Below are positions 44,326 to 53,812 of a stretch of 64,000 bases of DNA, in pieces (the first letter of the stretch is position 1; each line of letters starts with the position of its first letter). Under the pieces are notes generated by a model. It was not told where the DNA came from. It was given only the letters and a program-made list of their open reading frames with translations, and searched no databases. The stretch comes from Datura wrightii. Lineage: Eukaryota; Streptophyta; Magnoliopsida; Solanales; Solanaceae. The position numbers and the translations under genes are program-made. Location of the stretch: assembly GCA_035772735.1 (NCBI GenBank), contig JASDFA010000016.1, positions 142,674,501 through 142,738,500 of the forward strand, written 5' to 3'.

Positions 44326-45480
44326 TATTCCTCTAAGACGTGGTAATGGAAAGAGGGCCGGTAATACCCAGCGAACTACCCCACCAGCCTCGGCAAACCT
44401 CAAGATGACTCAGTATCTACCGCAGAATTTAGGGTTGCTATTCAGCTACTCCCCCAACCTGTGATCAACAAGGTGAATAAGCGGGTGGTGTCGGTGAACA
44501 TAAATGGGTCCGCAGCGGCTGCTAGGGTGTGGGACTTCACCCGAATGAACCCTTCATCCTTTAAGGGATCCATGGTGGGGGGAGGACCCCGAGTTCGTGG
44601 ACGAGATTAAAAAGATTAACCGTATAATGGGTGTTAGCTCCTCTAAGAGTGTTGATTTGGCTTCCTACCAGCTAAAAAGGGTAGCCCAGGTCTGGTATGA
44701 ACAGTGGAAAGTGAGGCGGCCAGTGGGAGTAGTACCGGTGGAGTGGGAGGAGTTCAACACCGCCTTCATAGATAGATTTTTCCCTTTAGAGCTTAGGGAG
44801 GCTAACGTAGCATAGTTCATAAACCTGAGACAAGGAAATAAGACCGTAGAAGAGTATGCTATGGAATTCCCCAAGTTGTGCAAATACACTCCAGAGATGG
44901 TGGATGAGCCAAGGGCTTGTACGCTAAAATTCATAAATGGAGTGTCAAACTTGGTCCTCAGGAAGTGTAGAACAGTGATGCTGATCAAAGATATCGACCT
45001 CTCCAGTCTGATTGTCTATGCCTAGTAGATTGAGGCCGAAAAACTAAGAGATATTGAGAGAAAGAATAAGAGGGAAAGGACTGTGCAGTCAGATCAGGAC
45101 CATGAAAGGTCTTGCAGTAGCAACTGCCTACAGAAGAAGCAGCAGCAGAGGGCTCCAACGCCAAGCTCAGCCAGCGTCCCTACCATTCAGTCGCGCCAGG
45201 ACCGGAGAGGTTGAGTATCTAGCTCTCAGTCTCAGAGCTACAGCGCTGGGAAAGGTATCCAGGTTGCCCCAAGTGTGACAACAACCACCCAGGAGAGTTT
45301 TTTCAGGGGTGAGAGGGCTATTTTAGATGTGGACAGCTTGGGCATCGGCTTAAGGAATGTGGGGGAGATCAAAATCCACCACCTCAGCAGCTCGAACAGG
45401 CCGACCAGCTCAATAGGCTAATGCAATAGGTATAGAGGGCAGTCAATGCCAAAATCGTTTTTATGCATTATCATCTCATC
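44326..45480 (+). pseudogene. Gag of chromovirus G, decayed
   Basis: The expected ATG has been lost (ATTCCTCTAAGACG in place of ATGCCTC...). The capsid-like domain at 44597-45060 has DLASYQLKRVAQVWYEQWK, FNTAFIDRFFPLELREANVA, and after a TAG FINLRQGNKTVEEYAMEFPK. The basic C-terminal part (45054 on) is Ser/Gln/Arg-rich. A zinc-knuckle-like segment at about 45310-45365 has the pattern C-x2-C-x4-H-x4-C (C-G-Q-L-G-H-R-L-K-E-C). Several TAG stops and shifts are present. Confidence 0.85.
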
Positions 45481-45782
45481 AGGATTAGGAGAATTCACCA
45501 AATGTTGTCACGGGTATGTTACATCTTTTCCATGTATATGTATATGCCCGCTTAATCCGGGGGCCACATATAATTCGTGACTCCCTATGTAGCAGTTCAG
45601 TTCGATATTAGTCCAGCAGTCCTCTCAGAACCTTTCTCGGTCTCCACCCCTGTTGGCGAGTCAGTTAGAGCCAGCCGGGTGTATAGAAACTGTCATATCT
45701 CAGTCTGCAATAAAGTCATTCCAGCTGACCTTGTAGAGTCATTCGACGTAATTGTTGGCATGGATTGGTTACACTCCGGTTA
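45481..45782 (+). pseudogene. Protease N-terminal part of chromovirus G
   Basis: The active-site region has decayed to IRGPHI-like sequence. The following TPYVAVQFDISPAVLSEPFS and VIVGMDWLHSGY are well kept. Element H interrupts it directly after SGY. The reading continues at 56772 with ASVDCKTRVV, after one copy of GGTTA. Confidence 0.8.
45778..45782. repeat. Target-site duplication of element H, left copy
   Basis: GGTTA before TGTCACACC; repeated at 56767-56771. Confidence 0.85.
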
Positions 45783-46242
45783 TGTCACACCCCAGAACTA
45801 GGGTATGGCGCAACTGGCACTCGATTCATGGTCGATCGAGAAGCCAGATATATAAAATCTATAAATGTAACACTAAGGCTGACCAAGCCACCTGTCACAA
45901 CCAACCAGGATAAATAATGCCTTGAAAATTATAAATATGCAACTTGAAAAACTGACAAGGCTACAACAAAGCTAAACAAAGCAATTAAAAATCAATACGA
46001 CTACATAACCCATACTACTAAATCAGCCTCTACAGAGTAAACAACTGAAATGCATAGGACAGGGCCCCGACCTACCTATGCTATACACAAAACTAAAAAT
46101 AGTACACACCAGGACATGGCTCCTAGAAAAGAGGAGCATACCACTATTCTGTAGAAATCTGGCTCCTACTACATTCGATGATCTAAGCCTCGGCCTATAC
46201 CTGTAGCACGATTGCAGCAAGGATTCCAAGATGAAGGGACGT

Positions 46243-46263
46243 CAGTACGAATAAAATGTACTG
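46243..46263 (-). repeat. LTR hairpin of H
   Basis: The minus strand reads CAGTAC, nine nt (ATTTTATTC), then GTACTG, a perfect 6-bp stem with a T-rich loop. A shorter analogue (GTAC-ATTTT-GTAC) is at 61286-61298 in LTR I. The other LTR of H has a weakened version near 54300. Confidence 0.5.
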
Positions 46264-46461
46264 GTATGTGAGGCTGAAAACTGTAAAAATGTAAGATAAA
46301 AATAATAACTAGGCCTGAAATAAGGAGTAGTAACAACCTGAAATTCTGAAAATAGAAACCTGACAATAACTAATTATTGAAGTATAAATGCAACCATCTA
46401 ATGCACAACAAAGACTATAACTAAAATGCCAGCAGAAAGCCGACCATAAAATCTATACAAT

Positions 46462-46655
46462 CCATCCAGCTAGTGTACAACATCAGGGTAAAAATAAAAA
46501 TTCCTCCAGCTAGTGTAATATATCGGGGTACAAATAAAAATGCCTCCAGCCGACGTACCATACCGGGGTAAACTCTGTCCAGCCGGTGTACCACACTGGG
46601 GTAAAATCAATAAGACCTCCAGCCGGTGTAACACACCGGGGTAAAATCAATAAAG
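46462..46655 (-). repeat. Palindromic tandem array in the 3' LTR of H
   Basis: Five degenerate units of about 33-45 bp, each with TCCAGC, a G-G-T-G-T-A core and GGGGTAAAA. The best unit has CCGGTGT-AAC-ACACCGG (46623-46639), a perfect 7-bp inverted repeat. The matching array in the other LTR is at 54519-54713. Confidence 0.8.
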
Positions 46656-48709
46656 CTTAGACAAAATCATAAATGGAGCCGATATGGCTTAACACTGGAC
46701 CAGCGCAATACATACAACATAGAAATGACGAATACTAAACATGTGGCCTACATAAGCCTCCTTCGTAATGCATAACTGGAACTGCGTACATATAACATGC
46801 AAAGCTAAAAAATAGAGCTTAAATGCACGTAGTAAAAACTTGTACAAATCATAAGGAACTACGGATAACCTAAGAGTTTCAACAAAATGTGTAGATCGTC
46901 TCCACTGGACATTAGAGCTCAGAAACCCGCTAGCTTGTCATTCGGCTTAAGGGAAAGGGTTTATGAAATTTCCCATTGGCCTAACATATTTCATAACATA
47001 CACATAAGATAAGGGACAACCATAACCAGGTAATCCTAATTCGGTAAGCTCGTTTACCTTCAATAGCTTGCGACGTCTTTACGTGGCTTAAAATCGTTTA
47101 CACGTCCTCATCTCGGCTCTTTCATCAATTTTAGATAGGAACCAGACCTTTAAAAACATTTGACATCACATATATATACACATGACATACAGTAAGGACA
47201 AGCTAACAATGCCCACGCTGAGGGGGTCTCCAAGTCAATGTACAACTACGACAACAATCAACACAATATCACACTTTAGGTATCTCCCTTCGGCTAGGCA
47301 TAATCTTAACATTTATCCTCAATAAAACATGTGACTTTAAATCTTAAATGAAGCTTAACATATTGCGTCAAGACTTTTAAAAAGGTTGTTGTCTCATTCG
47401 ATTCACATCACACGAATCGTGCTTGAAAGAATGATAGACGGGGCACCTTACATACCTTGTTACAACGAGCTTTCCTTAATCGCTTCTATCTCCAACAACC
47501 CATGTTTTGTATTCTTCAATTCCTTGAAGTTATAATTATTTAACAATCCTAGTTTGAGCCAATTTCCTAGACAAAATTTCATCCCAATAGAAGTCATAAC
47601 AACAATACAAAACAACATTTCATTACTTTGTTTTAACTTGTTTCTGCAGTCTTTAAGGGAAAAATAAAATGGTGAACTGACCTAGATTTTGTTGTGATTA
47701 TTCCCAAGAATAAAAGGAGTATATTCCTAGAAAAACACAGGTGTATCGACATCTAAAAAGGGGAAAAAGCTTCACCCAAAAACACACAAAAAATGAGCCA
47801 CAAAACCAACTTCAACTTCTAGCTTTAGCTAACAAAATTCTTGCAAGTTTAATAGCTACAAATAGTAACCCTTTTCTTGTCTTCCATTCCTACTAAGATG
47901 GAATATCTAGGAAGCTTAACATGATTGCAAACACAGCAGCTTCACAGCCCATAGAATGGTAGAAACTTCAGCTAAGCACACATGAAAAAAACAACCTTGC
48001 TTAGCTTTGAATTTTCAAGCTTTTAGCTAAGATTTTTGGTAAATTTAAAGGATAGAACCCTTACCTCCTCCCTTGAATCCAACAATTATCAAAAGGTAGT
48101 ATATATTCATCTAAGTTCTCCCCGAAAAATGAAGAAAAAAACATCATAAATATTCTTCAAAAATGCAGCAACAAGACTAACTGATGCCTCTCTTCAACTT
48201 TGAAATGATCTTCTTCACTTGGCTTCAATTTTTGGTTGATGATATGCCTTGATTTATCTTAGTTTTTGGCTGTAAAATACAGAGAGAAGTGTCCCCTAAG
48301 TAGGCATCTCGAATTTGTATAGGAATGATATGATTTGAGCAGGAAACAACTTTAATAAATAGGGGTAGGGCGGTGGAGGCGCTAGGGCGTCATGCCTACG
48401 TCACCGCTCGCGATGGTTCGGTAAAATGCCCATAACAATTTACTCCAAAATCCAATTGACAAGCAGTTTGATGTTCTGAAAGCTAGGCTCAAATACCTTT
48501 AATTTTATAGGTCTTGGGGCTCCTAATTCATTATATATTAGGAGATATGGTCATTTAAAGTTGATCCTTACTTATGAACTTCACATACTCTTTGGTTTTT
48601 TTGATCGTACACATTTCCCTTGACACCTACGACCAATATACAACCTGTACTTTCCCTATCCCAGCATAAAACATCAAATAATTTCCAATAAAAATTTTGG
48701 GGTGTTATA

Positions 48710-48895
48710 TTCTCCCCCCCTTAGGAACAATCATCCCCGAATGGAAATTAATTTCACTTAATATGCATCAAAATAAGTATCAAACACATACCTTAACATC
48801 ACGTCGACATCGTAAATAGGTGAGGATATTTATTCTTCATTACCTCCTCAGCCTCCCAAGTCACTTCCTCGATGTTATTACTTTTCCATAATACT
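48710..48895 (-). other. Polypurine tract and 3' untranslated region of H
   Basis: The minus strand reads TAAGGGGGGGAGAA (48710-48723) directly before the 3' LTR, a strong polypurine tract. Between it and the coding end near 48800 there is noncoding sequence, including ATTTCCATTCGGGGATGATT, akin to the conserved GAGGATGAATGTTCC of the other chromoviruses. Confidence 0.8.
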
Positions 48896-50145
48896 TTAAA
48901 CTGAGGCGACTTCTTTGGTTCGAAGTTTCCTGACTTGCCTATCAGGAATAGCAACTGGAACCTCGGTGTAGGTCATCTCCTCAAAAATTCGGACATCATT
49001 GGTATGCATAAAATGAGCCGGGTCTCCTATGCATTTCCTCAACATAGATACATGAAATACTGGATGGACTGCCGCTAACTCTTGTGGCAACTCCAACTCG
49101 TAGGCCACTTTTCCTATCCTACAGATAACTCTGTAGGGTCCAACATATCTAGGACTCAGCTTGCCTTTTCGGCCAAATTGCATGACGCCTTTCATAGGTG
49201 ACACTTTTAGGAAGACCCAATCATTAACAAAAAACTCCAGCGCTCGATGATATACATCTGCATAAGACTTCTGCCTAGTCTGGGCTGTCTGAAGTCGATC
49301 TCTAATAAGTTTCACCATGGTAATAGCTTGCTGCACTAACTCTGGCCCCAATAACTCTGCCTCACTGAGTTCAAACTAGCCCACTAGTGACCTGCATTTT
49401 CGTCCATATAAAGCTTCATATAGAGCCATCTGAATACTTTCTCGGTAGCTGTTATTATAGGCGAACTCAATCAAGGAAACATGATCATCCCAGCTTCTGC
49501 CAAAATCTAAAACACAGACACGCAACATGTCTTCAAGCGTTTGAAAGGTGCGTTCAGCCTGTCCGTCTGTTTGAGGATGAAATGTGGTACTGAGGCTTAC
49601 CTGAGTGCCCAGGCCTTTCTGGAAAGGCTTCCAAAAGTTTGACGTGAACTGAGCACCTCCGTCAGAAATAATGGACAAGGGGACGCCATGTATGCGAATT
49701 ATCTCTTGTATATAAAGCCTAGCATAATCCTCTGTAGCATATGTGGTCTTAACTGGCAAGAAGTGAGCTGATTTAGTTAATTTATCAACTATTACCCAGA
49801 TAGAAACATGCTTCCTGCTTGTTCTAGGAAATCCTGTAATAAAATCCATATTAATCACCTCCCACTTCTAGGATGGAATTCTATATCCTGCACAAAACCT
49901 CCAGGCCTTTGGTGCTCAACCTTTACCTGTTGCCAATTGGGACATTATGTCACAAGACCGGTGATGTCCTTTTTCATTCCATTCCACCAATATAGTTGCC
50001 TCAGGTCACGATACATCTTTGTGGCACCTGGGTGTACTGAATATCGAGAATAATGAGCTTCATTCATAATTTTTTCCCGTAGTTCATAAACTAGGTACAC
50101 ATAGATGGCCCTGGTATCTAATAACTCCATCGGGTCCACAATCAA
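48810..50145 (-). pseudogene. Integrase and chromodomain of element H
   Basis: The zinc-binding part (50145-49880) has SRYSVHPGATKMYRDLRQLY and a C-P-N-W remnant of the C-x2-C pair. The catalytic core (49858-49376) is unbroken over 160 residues. It begins MDFITGFPRTSRKH with the first Asp, continues with IISDGGAQFTSNFWKPF with the second, and TTFHPQTDGQAERTFQTLED with the Glu, so the D-D-E triad is present. The C-terminal part (49351-48896) has FLKVSPMKGVMQFGRKGKLS and LSPRYVGPYRV (a GPY/F-type motif), then the chromodomain-like tail with VPVAIPDRQVRKLRTKEVAS and W-E-A-E. Stops lie at about 49374 and 49943, and a frame change near 49870. Confidence 0.85.
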
Positions 50146-50299
50146 ATAGGATCTGCTTCTGTTTTTGTATACTGTCTCGCAGTAAGACTAACTCTGCATC
50201 ATCATATTGTTGTTGCTTAACTTTCACTACCAAAGACGATTCTGCTGTGTTTTTGACAATAACACCCCCATCTTCGGCATCCAGTAACCGAAATTTGTA

Positions 50300-51353
50300 A
50301 GTAAGCCAACTGCTGTAGAACCTTCATCATTTCAATCCTGTCGACCTAAATATGACTCAAGCTACCCATAAACTTGTGACTTAGCGCATCATCTACAACA
50401 TTTGCCTTGACCGGATGATATATAATGCTAACGTCATAATCTTTCAGCAATTCTAACCACCTTCTCTGGCGTAAATTTAACTCCTTCTACTGAAACAAAT
50501 ATTGGAGGCTCTTATGATTTGTGAAGATATCAACATGTACTCCGTATAAGTAATGGCGCCAAATCTTCAATGCAAATACCACTGCAGCCAACTCAAGATC
50601 ATGGGTAGGATAATTTTGCTCGTGCTTCCTCAACTGTCTAGAGGCATAAGCAATGACCTTGCCATGTTTCATCAGAACACAACCTAGCCCATCTCTCAAA
50701 GCATCACAATAGACCACATAACCCTTGACACCCTCTGGAAGAGTCAGGACAAGTGCTGAAGTCAGCCTATCCTTCCATTCCTGAAAACTTCGCTCACATG
50801 CCTCTATCCACTAAAACTTAGCTGCTTTATGAGTCAACTTTGAAAATGGTGCAGCGATAGTAGAGAAACCTTCCAAAAATCGGCGATAATAACCTGCTAA
50901 CCCTAGAAAGCTGCGAACCTCTGTAGGGTTCAAGGGTCTGGGCAAAGTCTTTACTGCCTCTATCTTCAAACTATCCACTCTTATACCTTCAGCTGTAATT
51001 ACATGACCAAGGAAAGCCACAGATGTTAGCCAAAACTCACATTTAGAAAATTTAGCATATAACTCGTGCTCCTTTGGAGTCTGTAATACTGCTCTCAAAT
51101 GACCTACATGCTCGGCCTCGGATCGCGAGTAAATTAGAATATCATCAATGAAGACGATCACAAATACATCAAGAAAAAGCCTAAACAACCGATTCATCCG
51201 GTCCATAAAAGCTGCTGGGGCATTAGTAAGACCAAATGACATCACTAAGAACTCATAATGGCCATATCTAGTCCTGACAGCAATCTTGGGGATATCAACT
51301 TCCCTAACCCGTAACTGATGGCACTCGAATCTTAAATCAATCTTTGAGAGCAT
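50300..51353 (-). pseudogene. RT C-terminal part and RNase H of element H
   Basis: RT palm at 51353-50811: KIDLRFECHQLRVREVDIPK, MSFGLTNAPAAFMDRMNR, and the intact active site VIVFIDDILIYSRS (F-I-D-D). The thumb has FLGHVITAEGIRVDSLKIEA and RSFLGLAGYYRRFLEGFS. RNase H at 50717-50487 has VYCDALRDGLGCVL, THDLELAAVVFALKIW and FTNHKSLQY. A stop at 50811 and another at 50487, plus a shift near 51340 between this and the upstream frame, break it. Confidence 0.85.
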
Positions 51354-52240
51354 CTAGCACCCTGTAACTGGTCAAATAGGTCATCAATCCTGGTAAGTAG
51401 GTACTTATTTTTAATCGTAACCTTATTTAGCTGCTTATAGTCGATACATATTCTTAACGACCCGTCTTTCTTTTGCACAAAGAGCACTGGTGCACCCCAA
51501 GGTGATATACTAGGTCGATTGAATCTCTTCTCGAGCAGATCTCTCATCTTCTTCTTTAATTCCTTTATCTCTACTGGAGACATTCTGTAAAGAGGGATCG
51601 ATATAGGCTTAGTACCCGGAAGTAGATCAATAGAAAAATCAATCTCCCTTTCAGGAAGAATTTCAGGCAAATTCTCTGGAAAGACCTTAGGGAACTCATT
51701 TACAATTGGACTTGACTGGAGAGTCGTAGGCTCACATTCCAAGTTTCTTACCCGAACCAAGTGAGAAATACAACCCTTATATATCAACTTCTGAGCCTTA
51801 AGGTATGAAATAAACTTACCTTTAGGCATAGCGGCATCACCTTGCCATTCCCTGACTGGCTCGCCGGGAAAATTGAATCTAACAACTTTAGCTCTACAAT
51901 CAACATTAGCATAACATGCCGCCAACCAATCCATACCCAAAATTACATCAAAATCAACCATTTCAAGCTCAACTAGATCAGCTAAGGCTGATTTATCACA
52001 TACCAATACTATGTAGTATTGGTAAACTTGTCTAGCTAACACAAATTCGCCAATTGGCGTAGAAATAGCAAATGGTATAGATAATAACTCAGTGACTGTC
52101 TCAAACTAACTTGCAACCAATGGTGTGACATAAGAAAGTGTATAACCAGGATCAAGTAAGACATATACTGCAAGAGAATAAATAATCAAAGTACCTGTAA
52201 CAACATCAGGTGAGGCCTCCTGGTCTTGTCGATCGCCCAA
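51332..52240 (-). pseudogene. Protease and RT N-terminal part of element H
   Basis: The protease (about 52165-51880) has L-D-P-G-Y-T in place of a D-S/T-G active site. It continues through SIPFAISTPIGEFVLARQVY and VILGMDWLAACY. The linker has KFISYLKAQKLIYKGCISHL. RT begins with EREIDFSIDLLPGTKPISIP, SPWGAPVLFVQKKDGSLRIC and IDYKQLNKVTIKNKYLL (about 51500-51380). The 236-residue stretch 52042-51332 is open. A single stop at about 52107 separates it from the protease start, and a frameshift at about 51340 separates it from the rest of RT. Confidence 0.85.
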
Positions 52241-53623
52241 AGCATAAAATCAATTCCGGGTTGCCCCAAAACTAGAAACCTCTCTCCCTCTGCCTCTTCC
52301 ATGGTCTGTTGTTAGATGAGGATCAGGTATGGGAAGTCGAACGGAGGACGAAGAACCAACCACTAATCGCGCTTGATCCGCCTCGAACCTATCTAAACAA
52401 TCCCTCATAAAGTGCCCTAGCTTCCCACAACGATAACATACATTCTGCCCCTGACGACACTCACCTGAATGAGATTTCCCACACTAGGGACAAAGCGGCA
52501 ATAGTGGTCGCCTCTACCCCGCCCACTCCTGTCGTCGAGAGCTACATGGAGCTGGGCCTTGGTCCCTTCTCTGTCCCTGAAATTGAGGTGGAACACTCCC
52601 TATTGGCCTAACTGACTGCATGGATGACTGAGCCCCTGGGTCACCCTGCGGCCCTCTATAAGGACCCACAGTCCTAGCTCTCTTCCGTTGCTCATGTTGT
52701 CTCCGATTATCCCGTAAGTGATGAACCAAATCCACTGCCCTCTGGGCGAAAGCTTGAATTCGTGAAATTTCCATGTGCTCCTGAGTAGATGGCCCCAAGC
52801 AATCTCGAGCTAGCTGAAGCCCCATTCCTAACACGAACCAATGAACTCTATCCTCCATCGTCTAAACCATGTGACGAGCATACCTGGCAAGAGAATTAAA
52901 CCGAAGACAATACTCACGCACACTCATACTTCCTTGCTCTAGGTGCAAGAACTACTCAGCTCGAGTCTGTCGAAGTTCTCGGGGTAGATAGTGGTGCATA
53001 AAGGCCTCGAAAAACTCTTTCCACTCAGCTGGTGCTGCATCGGCTCCTCTGGATTGATCCCAAGCCTCATACCACAATATTGCCACATCACGTAGTCTGA
53101 AGGCCGCCAACTCTACTTCCTCAATCATTGTAGCTTGCATCACCTTTAACACCTTATAAGTCTAATCGATAAAGTCCTGAGGATCCTCGCTCAGGTCTGA
53201 TCCGGTGAATATAAGAGGGCTCAAAAATAAGAACTCGCGGGCCCTGGAACCCCCAATTATCTGGCCTCTATGTCTCTCCATCGCCTCCAACCGTCACTAT
53301 TGACTTGCGGCCATATGATCCATCAGCTGAACAGCTCCCTCAAGACCCTATCCTTCCGGAACCATTGGATGTACCACAGGCGTGGGAGGGTCTGCCACTC
53401 TACTACCCTCAAGTACTGCTATTGCGGGAGGAGCTGGAGATCTATCTGCCATTGCTCTGGTCGGAGCGGGAGGAACTTTAATACTTGGGGCAGGAGATTC
53501 ACTCTGAGCCTCTGACCTGTCTCTCTGATCCACTGGAGGGAGACTAGTACCATCCCCAACGGCTATGCCAATCAACCTTGTAGTGACCTTTCTTTTCACA
53601 GGCATACTCTGAAACAATAACAC
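52241..53623 (-). pseudogene. Gag of element H
   Basis: The start is MPVKRKVTTRLIG (ATG at about 53605, or 53623 for a slightly longer form). A Pro/Ala/Glu-rich N-terminus follows. The capsid-like domain at 53152-52860 has LAAFRLRDVAILWYEAWDQS and FEAFMHHYLPRELRQTRAE, and at 52858-52600 WFVLGMGLQLARDCLGPSTQ and a basic Gln/Arg-rich stretch. Two zinc knuckles lie at about 52500-52395: C-P-x-C-G-K-S-H-S-G-E-C and CYRCGKLGHFMRDC, the second with a perfect C-x2-C-x4-H-x4-C spacing. Isolated stops (53348, 52950, 52860, 52514) break it. Confidence 0.85.
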
Positions 53624-53796
53624 GATTTAGATATCATGGTACTTATGAGCTCGACCTATACCACGAACTATTAGTAAAAGAAGTGAAACAATTCCTAAAT
53701 GTCCTATAGCCTCCTGATTATAAGTATGGTGCACAACATACCTATAAGAAAGACTCTACTAGACACGGCTCCGTGGACTCCCTAGGACAAGTCTTC

Positions 53797-53811
53797 GCTC
53801 TGATACCAAGT
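53797..53811 (-). other. Initiator-Met primer binding site of H
   Basis: The minus strand reads ACTTGGTATCAGAGC, 1 nt from the LTR boundary. It is complementary to initiator tRNA-Met and intact. Confidence 0.85.
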
Positions 53812-53812
53812 C

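Larger units (their letters stand above)
45783..48709 (-). repeat. 3' LTR of element H
   Basis: 2927 bp; on the minus strand it starts TATAACACCCC and ends GGGGTGTGACA. It pairs with 53813-56766. By hand count I find about 9 mismatches in the first 125 bases of the plus-strand alignment, plus a 10-bp deletion here. It contains the palindromic tandem array at 46462-46655. Confidence 0.9.

Noticed and set aside
46462..46655. Regularly spaced repeats with palindromes, superficially like a CRISPR array.
   Set aside because: Units are degenerate, spacers are also repeated, the array is duplicated in both LTRs of a plant retrotransposon, and no cas genes are present.
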